DNA of 64,000 nucleotides from an uncultured Lachnospiraceae bacterium. Its GTDB lineage: Bacteria; Bacillota; Clostridia; Lachnospirales; Lachnospiraceae. The notes under the pieces are model-generated. The model made no database searches, was not told the origin of the DNA, and saw only the letters and a list, made by a program, of their open reading frames with translations. The stretch is taken from assembly GCA_902798585.1 (NCBI GenBank), contig CADBXF010000003.1, positions 1 to 64,000 on the forward strand, in the 5' to 3' direction. Of the stretch, positions 17,204 through 27,551 are shown piece after piece (positions within the stretch are counted from its first letter, which is position 1; the number at the start of each line of letters is the position of its first letter). The position numbers were made by a program, and so were the translations under genes.

Positions 17204-17929
17204 ATGTTCTGCACGAAATGTGGTAATCAGATCCCTGACGGATCTCTCGTTTGCCCGGTATGCGGCAACCAGCTCGCAGCACCTCAGGCAGCACCCCAGG
17301 CAGCTCCTCAGGCAGCTCCTGTAGCACCCCAGGCTGTACCTCCGGTAGCGCCGGTTTATGCACCGATCGCTCCGAAGGAGAAGAAGCCGATCAACAAGCT
17401 CCCGATTATCATCGGCGCTGTTGCAGGCGTAGCCCTTATCGCGGTTATCCTTGCCCTCATTCTTCATGACGGCGCAAAGAGCCTTGTTAAGGATTACCTG
17501 AAGCTCAGTGATAAGTACGCGAAGGAAGCTGAGAACTTCAAATATGAGGACAGCAAGAAGGCAATGAAGGCTCTTGAGCTCCTCAAGGACGAGGATGACG
17601 AAGACGGCGAACTTGTTTGGAAGATCACCGACTGCAAGCACTACAGCGGCAGCGACAAGCCGTTCAAGGGTCTCAAAGAGTATGTTCGTTCCAAGCTGGA
17701 GGGCAATGAGGAAGCTGTCAAGAAGATGGCCATTGTCGAGGTAAAGCGGTATCAAAAGGGCGATAAGGATAAGGCCGCTTACTACTACTATACCTGCGTT
17801 AAGATTAAGGGCGACTGGTATATCTTCGATACCGATATGAAGACCGGCGACAATGCAAAGATTAAGACGATTGCCAACAACTGGTCTAAGTGGGCTGAGA
17901 AGAGCTCCAAGGATGACGATGACGACTGA
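17204..17929 (+). CDS. Zinc-ribbon membrane protein of unknown function
   Basis: 241 aa. The N-terminal zinc ribbon (CTKCG and CPVCG, residues 3-20) is followed by an Ala/Pro/Gln linker with APQA repeats and one membrane segment (about 70-92). A Lys/Asp-rich outer domain (DGAKSLVKDYLKLSDKYAKE and onward) ends in an acidic tail, KDDDDD. This zinc ribbon / membrane / DUF4878-like layout is common in Clostridia and may sense or stabilise something at the membrane; no function is established that I know of. The ATG at 17204 follows AAAGGAAG. Its own promoter and a strong terminator indicate a single-gene transcript. Confidence 0.8.
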   Translation: MFCTKCGNQIPDGSLVCPVCGNQLAAPQAAPQAAPQAAPVAPQAVPPVAPVYAPIAPKEKKPINKLPIIIGAVAGVALIAVILALILHDGAKSLVKDYLKLSDKYAKEAENFKYEDSKKAMKALELLKDEDDEDGELVWKITDCKHYSGSDKPFKGLKEYVRSKLEGNEEAVKKMAIVEVKRYQKGDKDKAAYYYYTCVKIKGDWYIFDTDMKTGDNAKIKTIANNWSKWAEKSSKDDDDD

Positions 17930-17969
17930 TCGTCACGGGTATTAAGTTAACAATTAAGTCCGTAAGGAG

Positions 17970-18001
17970 ATTCCCCGGGCCTGACCGCCCGGGGAATTTT
18001 T
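17970..18001 (+). terminator. Intrinsic terminator after the zinc-ribbon gene
   Basis: ATTCCCCGGGC at 17970-17980 pairs with GCCCGGGGAAT at 17987-17997 and is followed by TTTT. Confidence 0.9.
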
Positions 18002-18071
18002 GACAGAGAACAGCGGCGGAGATTTTCCGCGGAACGATGCGGAAAGCGCCCGGCCTGTGCAGAGGTATGAG

Positions 18072-18635
18072 ATGAAGAATCCGAAGAAAGTTCGCAACAT
18101 ATTGATTGCAGTCGCTGCGGTGTTTGCGCTGGCGGCAATTGTGCTCGGCGTTTTGGGGCGCACGCTCTGGGCGACGAACGCAAGCCCGAAAAATGCGGCC
18201 GGGGAGACATTTCGCGCGATGTACATCGACTGTGATTACGAGATGTTCCGGAAGGCCACCTGCTATGATTCCGAATGCGAGGAGAGACTCAATCTGGAGC
18301 TGACGGGCCTCATCCAGAATCAGGTTAAACCGGCATTTACCGAGCTTGCCGGGATGCTCGCGGAGGAGGATATGACCTATGTAATCCGCGGGACAAGGGC
18401 GACGGAGTACGCGCTTGATTCGGCGGAGTTCGCGGATTTTGAGCAGGCGCTCCGCGTCGATTCGCCGAACGCGAGAATCGGGGATATTCAGGCATTTGCA
18501 ATCGCCGAGGTCGCGTTCCGGTGCCGTTTCACCGACGAGCAGACCGGAAAGCAGACGGTGGACGACACGGAGCGGTATTACTGCGTGCGTCTGGACGGCC
18601 GGTGGTACACATGCCCCCATGTGGAAGTGCGCTGA
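18072..18635 (+). CDS. Small membrane-anchored protein of unknown function
   Basis: 187 aa with an N-terminal basic stretch (MKNPKKVRN) and one membrane segment (about 9-32). The outer domain (GETFRAMYIDCDYEMFRKAT, ending DGRWYTCPHVEVR) has a size and a DGRWY ending like DUF4878/NTF2-like lipoprotein domains; that comparison is tentative. The ATG at 18072 follows AGAGG. A TTG at 18000, in the same frame, would add 24 residues but starts within the preceding terminator's T-run, so it was not chosen. The upstream neighbour has a similar membrane-plus-outer-domain layout. Confidence 0.65.
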   Translation: MKNPKKVRNILIAVAAVFALAAIVLGVLGRTLWATNASPKNAAGETFRAMYIDCDYEMFRKATCYDSECEERLNLELTGLIQNQVKPAFTELAGMLAEEDMTYVIRGTRATEYALDSAEFADFEQALRVDSPNARIGDIQAFAIAEVAFRCRFTDEQTGKQTVDDTERYYCVRLDGRWYTCPHVEVR

Positions 18636-18759
18636 CGCGCCGGCGGAGGGGCTTTCGGGGATTCCGACAAAAATACCGGAAAAGTAACCGAAACATGCGG
18701 AAAATGCCGAAAAATCAAGGGTTTTAGGCGATTTTCTTACGGTTTTTATGTATTTTTGC

Positions 18760-18788
18760 TTGACTTTGCGTTCTGTTCCGTTTATAAC
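18760..18788 (+). promoter_or_regulatory. Sigma-A promoter of the HU gene
   Basis: TTGACT at 18760-18765, a 17-bp spacer and TATAAC at 18783-18788. The leader to the ATG at 18879 is about 85 bases and ends in a strong AGGAGG. Confidence 0.75.
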
Positions 18789-18878
18789 ATAACTGTGAGT
18801 ACAATCCATGCTGCGCCATGGCGGTGACGGGTTTGTGGGTTGTGAATTTTTCACCAAATTTCTAGGAGGAAAGAAATA

Positions 18879-19154
18879 ATGAATAAGACTGAATTGGTTG
18901 CTGCAATTGCGGAGAAGGCAGGAGTAAAGAAGGAAGACGCTAAGAAGATGGTTGATGCATTTATCGGCACCGTTACCGATACGCTTGCTGCAGACGGCAA
19001 GGTAGTTCTCGTTGGTTTCGGTACGTTCGAAGTTAACAAGAGACCTGCTCGCAAGGGTCGCAACCCGCTCACGAAGCAGACGATCACCATCAAGGCTTCC
19101 AAGCAGCCCAAGTTCAAGGCAGGCAGCGCTTTGAAGGATGCCGTTAACAAGTAA
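18879..19154 (+). CDS. hup: HU family DNA-binding protein
   Basis: Nucleoid protein that bends and wraps DNA as a dimer. 91 aa, the usual HU length. It begins MNKTELVAAIAEKAGVKKED and has the core GFGTFEVNKRPARKGRNP, which forms the DNA-clasping beta-arm, then a final ALKDAVNK. A strong ribosome site (CTAGGAGG) and a clean promoter fit high expression. It precedes rqcP and divIC, an arrangement known from several clostridial genomes. Identity is secure. Confidence 0.97.
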   Translation: MNKTELVAAIAEKAGVKKEDAKKMVDAFIGTVTDTLAADGKVVLVGFGTFEVNKRPARKGRNPLTKQTITIKASKQPKFKAGSALKDAVNK

Positions 19155-19191
19155 TTGTTATAAGGTGACGAGTTAATCATGACAACATATT

Positions 19192-19224
19192 GGGCCGGTC
19201 GCCGATGACCGGCCCATTGTTTCT
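19192..19224 (+). terminator. Intrinsic terminator after hup
   Basis: GGGCCGGTC at 19192-19200 pairs with GACCGGCCC at 19207-19215, followed by ATTGTTTC. With hup highly expressed, it would separate HU synthesis from the downstream set and may let some transcription pass. Confidence 0.8.
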
Positions 19225-19252
19225 TTCGGGAGAAGGACAGACAGGATTGAAT

Positions 19253-19492
19253 ATGAGGCTTGACAAATATCTTAAGGTCTCGCGGCTTATCAAGCGCCGC
19301 ACCGTCGCCAACGAAGCGTGCGATGCGGGGCGCGTGACGGTCAACGGGCGCGTCGCCAAGGCGTCGGTTGAGGTCAAGGCGGGCGACATCATCGAGATCG
19401 GATTCGGAAATAAAGAGGTTAAGGTGGAAGTGCTCTCCGTCGCCGAAACCGTCCGCAAGGACGACGCGAAGGAGCTGTTTCGCTATTTGTAA
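19253..19492 (+). CDS. rqcP: S4-domain RNA-binding protein RqcP (YabO type)
   Basis: 79-residue protein consisting almost wholly of an S4 RNA-binding fold (MRLDKYLKVSRLIKRR, then GRVTVNGRVAKAS and VKAGDIIEIGFG). B. subtilis RqcP works with RqcH to add alanine tails to nascent chains stalled on split 50S ribosomes. The position between hup and divIC mirrors the yabO region of Bacillota, which supports RqcP over Hsp15. The ATG at 19253 is chosen over longer open-frame starts because the S4 fold begins there and upstream sequence falls in the terminator. Confidence 0.9.
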   Translation: MRLDKYLKVSRLIKRRTVANEACDAGRVTVNGRVAKASVEVKAGDIIEIGFGNKEVKVEVLSVAETVRKDDAKELFRYL

Positions 19493-19558
19493 GCGCAGCG
19501 CGGGTGCGGTCGGACGGAATCCGGCGCGGGCGCTGCAAAATAATGACAGGGGCGCGGT

Positions 19559-19906
19559 ATGAAGAGTAAGTGGGTGCCGAAAAATCACAAATTCGAATGG
19601 AGCCTGTTCTCCTTCCTTCTGCTTGTCATCGTTGTGACATTGATCTCCGGCGGCTTGATCTATCTCAAGCGCACGGCCGAGGATCGGTATAACCGGAAGC
19701 TGGAGGAGAAGGAGCGGCTGATTCGCCTGAAGGCGGAGGAGGAAGACCGTGCGAAGGCGATTGAGGAGCGCAAGGCATACATGCAGACGAGAAGCTACAT
19801 GGAGGATGTCGCGCGCGAGGTGCTCGGGCTTGTTTACAAGGACGAGATTATCTTTCGGCCGGGCGCAAGCCCTACGGTGACACCGACCGGGAAGCCCGAC
19901 AAATAG
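19559..19906 (+). CDS. divIC: Septum formation initiator family protein (DivIC/FtsB-like)
   Basis: 115 aa bitopic membrane protein of the cell-division complex. A cytoplasmic basic tail is followed by one membrane segment (about 17-37) and a charged, heptad-rich coiled coil (about 38-82, EEKERLIRLKAEEEDRAKAI). The C-terminus ends in EVLGLVYKDEIIF plus a Thr/Pro tail, as in other DivIC proteins. With FtsL it would help to recruit and activate septal wall synthesis. It lies between rqcP and tilS, a conserved Bacillota arrangement. Confidence 0.88.
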   Translation: MKSKWVPKNHKFEWSLFSFLLLVIVVTLISGGLIYLKRTAEDRYNRKLEEKERLIRLKAEEEDRAKAIEERKAYMQTRSYMEDVAREVLGLVYKDEIIFRPGASPTVTPTGKPDK

Positions 19907-19930
19907 GCTGCCCCGGCGGCAGAGGTGCGT

Positions 19931-21409
19931 ATGGAAACAGCAGTATTGCGCAGAGTTCGCGAGCAGATTGCTAAGGAAAAACTGTTGGCACAAGGGAGCA
20001 AGGCGGTCGTCGGATTGTCCGGCGGAAGCGACTCTCTGTGCCTTCTTTTGCTGTTGCGGGAGCTTTCGAAGGAGCTGTCGCTGTCTCTGTGCGCCGTGCA
20101 TGTAAACCACGGCATCCGCGGGGAGGCTGCCGACCGCGACGAGGCATTTTGCGCTGCGTTGTGCCGGCGGCTTGCGGTGGATTTTCGCTCGGTGAAGGTC
20201 AATGTTCCCGCGCTCGCAGCGGAGCGGGGCACGGGTCTTGAGGAGACCGGCCGCACGGAGCGGTATCGGATTTTTGCGGAGATTGCGACGGAAATCGGGG
20301 CGGACTGCGTCGCCGTCGCGCACCATGCGGACGATAATGCAGAGACCATTTTGCTTCATCTCGTCCGCGGCAGCGGGCTTCGCGGGCTGACGGGTATTCC
20401 CGCGGAAAGCATGCCCTTCCCCGGAAAATCAATCCGGCTGATTCGCCCGCTCCTCTCCGTCACGAAACAGGATATCCTCGACGAGCTTGCGCTTCGCGGC
20501 GAGCCGTGGTGTGAGGATGCGACCAACTATGAAAATGACAGTGACCGGAATCTTCTGCGAAACCGCGTGATGCCGCTGCTTCGCGAACTCAATCCGAGAG
20601 CCGGCGAGCATATCGCCTCGGCCGGAGAGCATCTGACGGCCGCCTGGAGATTGCTGGACGAGCAGGCCGCCGCAGCGTATTCGGCGCTGTGCGGCGGGGC
20701 GAAGGCTTCCCTTGCGTCGGGTCGCCCCGAGGACGGGAGCGTTTCGCGCGGGTCGCGCGGGCTTGCGCTTGACGCGGACGGATTGCTGGCGCTTCCGGAG
20801 GCGCTTCGCGGCGAAGTGGCGATACGCTATCTTGCGACCGTGTGCGGGCGCCGGAAGGATCTCACGGATGAGCATGCGGCGATGGTGCTGCGGCTTTGTG
20901 CCGGCGCCGTGTCCGCCGAGGCGTCGTTTCCGTACGGCGTGACGCTCGTGCGCGGGTATCACTGCATTTATGAGAAGCCCGCGAAGGAGGAGTTTGCGGG
21001 GCGGCATGAGATTGCGAGGCGCGAGCTGGAGCGCGGCGTGAAGCTCACATTTTACGGGGAGCGCCCGCGGGTTCTGTCGTTTGCTGTGCAAAACCGCGAA
21101 CAAAGCAAAGATTTTCCGGAAAATGAGTATACGAAACGGTTTGATTATGATACAATAGGCAAAGCCTGTGTCGTGCGTACGAGGCGCCCCGGCGATCGCA
21201 TTGCGGTGACGGCGGACGGCCACACGAAGACGGTGCAGGATGTGTTTGTCAATCGGAAGTTTCCGCGCGGGGAACGCGATGCACTTCCGCTCGTCCTGAC
21301 GGCGGACGAATCGGCCGTCATATGGATTCCCGGCGTTCGCGGGAACGAAGTGTTCCGCGAGACTGCGGAGACGAAGCGGGTGCTTGTGATTACGATGACG
21401 GAGCTGTAG
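19931..21409 (+). CDS. tilS: tRNA(Ile)-lysidine synthase
   Basis: Converts C34 of tRNA-Ile(CAU) to lysidine using ATP and lysine, so the tRNA reads AUA. The PP-loop motif SGGSDS is at residues 30-35, followed by VHVNHGIRGEAADRDEAFC and AHHADDNAETILLHLVRGSG. Then come a substrate-binding domain and a C-terminal TilS domain (RRPGDRIAVTADGHTKTVQD). 492 aa, a full-length two-domain form. The ATG at 19931 follows AGAGG; a GTG six bases earlier is possible. Essential in most bacteria; the next gene, hpt, follows 44 bp later as in B. subtilis. Confidence 0.95.
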   Translation: METAVLRRVREQIAKEKLLAQGSKAVVGLSGGSDSLCLLLLLRELSKELSLSLCAVHVNHGIRGEAADRDEAFCAALCRRLAVDFRSVKVNVPALAAERGTGLEETGRTERYRIFAEIATEIGADCVAVAHHADDNAETILLHLVRGSGLRGLTGIPAESMPFPGKSIRLIRPLLSVTKQDILDELALRGEPWCEDATNYENDSDRNLLRNRVMPLLRELNPRAGEHIASAGEHLTAAWRLLDEQAAAAYSALCGGAKASLASGRPEDGSVSRGSRGLALDADGLLALPEALRGEVAIRYLATVCGRRKDLTDEHAAMVLRLCAGAVSAEASFPYGVTLVRGYHCIYEKPAKEEFAGRHEIARRELERGVKLTFYGERPRVLSFAVQNREQSKDFPENEYTKRFDYDTIGKACVVRTRRPGDRIAVTADGHTKTVQDVFVNRKFPRGERDALPLVLTADESAVIWIPGVRGNEVFRETAETKRVLVITMTEL

Positions 21410-21453
21410 CGGGCGGAGACGGAATCCGACAGCGGTACAGAAGGAGGAAAGAC

Positions 21454-22001
21454 ATGGAGACGGTCAGTGTGATGATTCCCGAGGAGGATTTGCTTGCGCG
21501 TGTGCGTGCGATGGCGTCGCAGATCACGGAGGATTATGCGGGCAAGGAGCTGAAGCTCGTCTGCATCTTAAAGGGAAGCGTATTTTTCACGACAGAGCTT
21601 GCGAAGCGGATCAACCTTCCGATCCGGCTCGACTTCATGTCGGTGTCGAGCTACGGCGACGAGACGGAGAGCTCGGGGCGCGTGCGCATCGTGAAGGACC
21701 TCGACGAAAGTATCCGCGGGCAGCATGTGATTGTCGTGGAAGATATTGTGGACTCGGGGCGGACGCTGGCGTTTCTCCTCGAGATGCTCAAGAGCCGTCA
21801 GCCGGAATCGCTTCGGCTGTGCACGCTTCTTGACAAGCCGTCGCGCCGCGTGACGGATGTAAAGGTGGACTACACGGGATTTGAGATTCCGGATGAATTT
21901 GTCGTGGGGTTCGGACTGGATTACGCGCAGCGGTATCGCGCGCTGCCGTTCATCGGCAAATTAAGTATAACGAACGAAGAATCGGAGGAAAAAAGAAGCA
22001 A

Positions 22002-22005
<4 letters not shown>
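21454..22005 (+). CDS. hpt: Hypoxanthine phosphoribosyltransferase
   Basis: Salvages hypoxanthine (and usually guanine) to IMP/GMP with PRPP. 183 aa, standard length. The PRPP-binding loop [12 protein letters not shown] runs from residue 94, with the acidic pair E96-D97 before it. [14 protein letters not shown] and the flexible-loop region [14 protein letters not shown] are also typical. The ATG at 21454 follows AAGGAGG. The stop overlaps the GTG start of ftsH (GTGA), so the two are translationally coupled, as in many Bacillota. Confidence 0.95.
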
Positions 22006-23945
<1,940 letters not shown>

Positions 23946-23949
23946 AATA

Positions 23950-23992
23950 AAGGCAAGAAAAACGGGCTTGCAACCGCTTTTCTTGCCTTTTC
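23950..23992 (+). terminator. Intrinsic terminator after ftsH
   Basis: AAGGCAAGAAAA at 23950-23961 pairs with TTTTCTTGCCTT at 23978-23989 and is followed by TTCG. It ends the rqcP-to-ftsH transcript. Confidence 0.85.
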
Positions 23993-24025
23993 GCTCTTGT
24001 TACGGAAACAAAGGGGAGGTGCGCC

Positions 24026-24223
24026 ATGGACTGGCTTGCGAACAACATCGGAACGATTCTTGTTGCCGCGATACTGGCGATTATCGTCATCCTGATTATC
24101 CGCAAAATGATTCGCGACCGCCGGAGCGGCCGCGGAAGCTGCTCCTGCGGCTGCGAGGGATGCACGGGCAGCAGCGTGTGCGGGAGGTACCGGGAACAGA
24201 CGAAGCGGGGCAGCGAGGGCTGA
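24026..24223 (+). CDS. FeoB-associated Cys-rich membrane mini-protein
   Basis: 65 aa: one membrane segment (about 8-27), a basic patch (RKMIRDRRSGRG), then a Cys-rich tail (CSCGCEGCTGSSVCGR). This is the layout of the small proteins often found next to the ferrous-iron transporter FeoB, where they may help iron transfer. No feoA or feoB lies in this window, so here it stands alone. The ATG follows GGGGAGGTG at good spacing. The family call rests on size and Cys pattern. Confidence 0.75.
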   Translation: MDWLANNIGTILVAAILAIIVILIIRKMIRDRRSGRGSCSCGCEGCTGSSVCGRYREQTKRGSEG

Positions 24224-24299
24224 AAAACCGCCAATTGGTTAATATGACGGAAAACCTCCGCCAAATGCCACTATATTTTGATGTGACTTGGACACTATT

Positions 24300-24420
24300 A
24301 CGATAGGGCTCCGTCAAATTGCACAAAAACTTTTTATGGTTTTTGTAATGTTTGTGCACACGGCAGAGGCATCCTGTGGTATTATAATGGCGTAAACCCC
24401 AATACATTATAGTTTTTGCT
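24300..24420 (+). promoter_or_regulatory. Probable operator/promoter region upstream of the glycan locus
   Basis: Two nested inverted repeats are visible: ACAAAAAC/GTTTTTGT (24323-24330 and 24339-24346) and TGCACAAA/TTTGTGCA (24320-24327 and 24351-24358). TGTGCACA is itself palindromic. A TATAAT at 24383-24388 follows without a recognisable -35, as expected at an activator-dependent promoter. Nothing in the rest of 24224-24300 stands out. Confidence 0.5.
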
Positions 24421-24453
24421 ACACCCCATAAGTAACAAAAATACCTTCTCCTG

Positions 24454-24491
24454 AAAAACGCCGCGCTTCCCCAAAGCAGCGGCGTTTTTCC
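24454..24491 (+). terminator. Intrinsic terminator in the glycan-locus leader
   Basis: AAAAACGCCGC at 24454-24464 pairs with GCGGCGTTTTT at 24479-24489. No coding region precedes it after 24223, so it either ends a roughly 100-base non-coding transcript begun near the TATAAT at 24383 or acts as an attenuator for the locus. Confidence 0.8.
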
Positions 24492-24528
24492 TTTGTCGGG
24501 ACCCCGCGGCCGCGCCGGCCCCGCAGTC

Positions 24529-24557
24529 TTGATTTTTTCATAGATATGCGTTATACT
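24529..24557 (+). promoter_or_regulatory. Sigma-A promoter of glycan unit 1
   Basis: TTGATT at 24529-24534, a 17-bp spacer and TATACT at 24552-24557, downstream of the leader terminator. It leaves about 145 bases of leader before the likely start of the first gene. Confidence 0.75.
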
Positions 24558-24707
24558 TACTCTGTATGACTGCGTCATCTGACGGGAGAAGTGCGCCCAT
24601 ACGGCGGAAACGGTCTCGTGAGCAAAGAACTTCAATGGGGAAAATACTTGGGAGGAAATCCCGCGAGAGCGGGTACTTCCGCTTCGGCGGGAGGCACAGA
24701 TAGTGGA

Positions 24708-26819
24708 ATGAGCGAAAGCAATAAAAAAGTAAAACCGATGCATAGGTTTTTCGGACGGGAGCATTGGATCGGAATCTCTCTCTTCCTTGCAATCTACGAT
24801 ATTCTGGCAGCTTCGATGAGCTACTTCCTTGCGTTGTGGCTTCGCTTTGACTGCCGTTACTCGGTGATTCCGGATCAGTATCTGCTGGCGTGGAAATATT
24901 TTACGCCGGCGTATGTTGTCGCATCCCTGTTTATATTCTATATTCTCAGGCTCTATAAGAGCATCTGGCGGTTCGCAAGCTACAGCGAGCTGCTCCGCTC
25001 CATCCTTGCATCCATGATTACCGCGGTCATGCACACCGCGGGCATCACCTTGATGATGCGGCAGATGGACGGCACCTTCACGAAGCATCACCGCATGCCC
25101 ATATCCTACTATATCATCGGCGCCATCATCCAGTTCTGTATGATTCTGGGGATTCGTTTTGCGTACCGGTTCCTCCTTCTTCTCAAGAGCGAGATGCATA
25201 AAGAGCACGGTGCAAACTGCGCGAATGTCATGATTATCGGCGCAGGCTCCGCGGGCCAGATGATTGTCCGCGACATCAACAGCGCGAAGGAAGTCGGCGA
25301 CCGCGTCGTGTGTATCATCGACGACAACAAGAACAAGCAGGGGCGCTATATCGACGGCGTGCCCGTGGTCGGCGGCCGGGATTCCATCATGGCAAGCGTG
25401 GAGAGATTCCGTATCAAGAAGATTTTCCTTGCGATTCCCTCTGCGGAGATGAGCGAGCGCAGAGACATTCTCGCCATCTGTCAGGAGACCGGGTGCGAGC
25501 TGAAAAATCTGCCCGGCATGTACCAGCTTGTAAACGGCGAAGTGTCCGTCTCCAATCTCAAAAAAGTATCTATCGAAGATCTCCTCGGCCGCGATCCGAT
25601 TCGCGTTGACATGAGCGGAGTCTTCTCTTTCATACACGGCAAAACCGTTCTCGTCACAGGCGGCGGCGGATCAATCGGCAGCGAGCTCTGCCGACAGGTT
25701 GCGGAACACCATCCGAAGCGCCTCATCATATTCGATATCTATGAAAACAATGCGTATAATATTCAGCTTGAGCTCAAGGAGAAGCATCCCGAGCTCGATC
25801 TTGTGACGCTGATCGGCTCGGTACGCGACTCGCGGAAAATGTTTCAGGTATTCGAGCAGTACCGCCCGGACATCGTCTACCATGCGGCGGCTCACAAGCA
25901 TGTGCCGCTTATGGAGGACAGCCCGTGCGAGGCGATTAAGAACAACGCCATCGGTACCTACAAGACCGCCTATGCGGCCATGGTACACGGCTGCAAGCGC
26001 TTCGTGCTGATTTCGACCGACAAGGCCGTCAACCCGACCAACATCATGGGCGCTTCGAAGCGTCTGTGCGAGATGATTATCCAGAGCTTCGACGCGAAGA
26101 TCAAGGAGGGCAGGGCAGCCGACATTCCGCAGCTCTTCACGCATTACACACGCACACGCGGCGGCAAGGAGAAGCTCGACCTCGAGGCAAATGCCGAGTT
26201 CTTCCGAAACATCCGGACGGAGTTTGTGGCCGTTCGCTTCGGCAATGTCCTCGGTTCCAACGGAAGCGTGATTCCGATTTTCAAAAAGCAGATTGAGAAG
26301 GGCGGTCCCGTCACCGTGACGCACCCCGACATCATCCGCTACTTCATGACCATCCCCGAGGCCGTCAGCCTCGTGCTCCTCGCGGGAACCAACGCCCGCG
26401 GCGGCGAGATTTTCGTTCTCGACATGGGCAGCCCGGTGAAAATCGACACGCTGGCGCGCAACCTTATCAAGCTCTCCGGTCTGAAGCCGGACATCGATAT
26501 CAAGATCGAGTATACGGGCCTTCGCCCCGGCGAGAAGCTGTATGAGGAGAAGCTCATGGCGGAGGAAGGCATCCGCAAGACGGAAAATGAGAAGATTCAC
26601 ATCGGATGCCCGCTGAAGTTCGATATCAACCGCTTCCTGGACGACCTTGATGACCTCATGGACGCCGCATACGCGAACAGCAGGGATATCAAGCGCCTTG
26701 TGGCGAGCATGGTAAGCACCTATCATCAGGAGGGCGTGGATGCCCTTCGGAGCGAGACCTACCGCATGCTCATGAAGGAAGTCGGCGAGGACACCCTCGG
26801 CGAGGAGAAGGACGACTGA
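24708..26819 (+). CDS. Membrane NDP-sugar 4,6-dehydratase (CapD/FlaA1/WbpM type)
   Basis: Probably dehydrates UDP-GlcNAc or a related sugar nucleotide at C4/C6, giving the precursor of a deoxy-amino sugar for the first residue of the glycan. 703 aa: four N-terminal membrane segments (about 18-140), a Rossmann-like region (NVMIIGAGSAGQMIVRD), then the dehydratase domain with VLVTGGGGSIGSEL, the STDKAVNPTNIMGASKR catalytic segment (Met in place of the usual Tyr, as in large membrane dehydratases) and RPGEKLYEE. The ATG at 24708 has GGGAGG 12 bases upstream; earlier in-frame starts lack homology character. It is the first gene of unit 1. Confidence 0.88.
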   Translation: MSESNKKVKPMHRFFGREHWIGISLFLAIYDILAASMSYFLALWLRFDCRYSVIPDQYLLAWKYFTPAYVVASLFIFYILRLYKSIWRFASYSELLRSILASMITAVMHTAGITLMMRQMDGTFTKHHRMPISYYIIGAIIQFCMILGIRFAYRFLLLLKSEMHKEHGANCANVMIIGAGSAGQMIVRDINSAKEVGDRVVCIIDDNKNKQGRYIDGVPVVGGRDSIMASVERFRIKKIFLAIPSAEMSERRDILAICQETGCELKNLPGMYQLVNGEVSVSNLKKVSIEDLLGRDPIRVDMSGVFSFIHGKTVLVTGGGGSIGSELCRQVAEHHPKRLIIFDIYENNAYNIQLELKEKHPELDLVTLIGSVRDSRKMFQVFEQYRPDIVYHAAAHKHVPLMEDSPCEAIKNNAIGTYKTAYAAMVHGCKRFVLISTDKAVNPTNIMGASKRLCEMIIQSFDAKIKEGRAADIPQLFTHYTRTRGGKEKLDLEANAEFFRNIRTEFVAVRFGNVLGSNGSVIPIFKKQIEKGGPVTVTHPDIIRYFMTIPEAVSLVLLAGTNARGGEIFVLDMGSPVKIDTLARNLIKLSGLKPDIDIKIEYTGLRPGEKLYEEKLMAEEGIRKTENEKIHIGCPLKFDINRFLDDLDDLMDAAYANSRDIKRLVASMVSTYHQEGVDALRSETYRMLMKEVGEDTLGEEKDD

Positions 26820-26861
26820 GCGCCGCCCCGACAAATGTCAATGCAGGAGTGATGAAAGGAA

Positions 26862-27518
26862 ATGAAGAAAGCTTACGACGGGCTTTACAACAGATATATC
26901 AAGCGGGTGGTCGGACTGGTCATCGCGCTTCCCTTCTTTGTCATTGCGATTCCGTTCTACATCATCATCGGAATTGCGATTCTGATCGAGGACGGGCTGC
27001 CGATTTTCTACCGGCCGCTGCGCGGAGGTTACAAAAACAAGCCGTTTCGTATTTTTAAATTCCGCACGATGGTGAAAAATGCCGATCAGATCGGCGGCGG
27101 AACGACCGCGATGCACGACCCCAGAATCACGAAGGTCGGAGCGATTTTGCGAAAGACCAAGCTCGACGAGACGGCCAATCTGATCAACATTTTGCTCGGA
27201 ACGATGTCGTTCATCGGACCGCGCCCGGAATTGCTGCGGTACACGGAGCAGTACGAGGGCGATGAGAAGGAGATTCTCGAGGTTCGCCCCGGCGTGACGG
27301 ATTTCAGCTCCATCGAGTTCATCAACCTCGATGAGATCGTCGGCGAGGGCAACGCCGATGAGATGTACGAAAAATATGTCCTGAAGAGAAAGAACGAGCT
27401 GCGCGTCAAATATGCGGAGAGCGTCGGCTTCGGAACGGACTGCGAGATTTTCTTCAAGACAATCGGGAAGGTGTTCCGCAAGGCCTTCGGCTTTATCTTC
27501 AAGAAGGAGCACCGCTGA
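26862..27518 (+). CDS. Initiating sugar-phosphate transferase (polyprenyl-phosphate type)
   Basis: Transfers a sugar-1-phosphate from its UDP derivative to undecaprenyl phosphate at the inner membrane face, the first step of repeat-unit assembly. 218 aa with one N-terminal hydrophobic hairpin (about 15-38), then the conserved PLRGGYKNKPFRIFKFRTM, a basic KVGAILRKTKLDE and FIGPRPELL. It is the short, catalytic-domain-only form. It follows the dehydratase, which supplies its likely donor precursor. Few other glycosyltransferases occur in the locus. Confidence 0.9.
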   Translation: MKKAYDGLYNRYIKRVVGLVIALPFFVIAIPFYIIIGIAILIEDGLPIFYRPLRGGYKNKPFRIFKFRTMVKNADQIGGGTTAMHDPRITKVGAILRKTKLDETANLINILLGTMSFIGPRPELLRYTEQYEGDEKEILEVRPGVTDFSSIEFINLDEIVGEGNADEMYEKYVLKRKNELRVKYAESVGFGTDCEIFFKTIGKVFRKAFGFIFKKEHR

Positions 27519-27551
27519 TTGCCGGCGGCAGTGAAACAGGAAAGACAGAAG

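Noticed and set aside
17885..18857. 323-residue minus-strand open frame around the HU promoter
   Set aside because: It is antisense to the small membrane-protein gene and crosses a clear terminator and promoter.
24591..24707. N-terminal extension of the CapD-like dehydratase
   Set aside because: The in-frame GTG start gives a Gly/Ala/Ser-rich stretch without homology character or a ribosome site; the ATG at 24708 fits the first membrane segment better.
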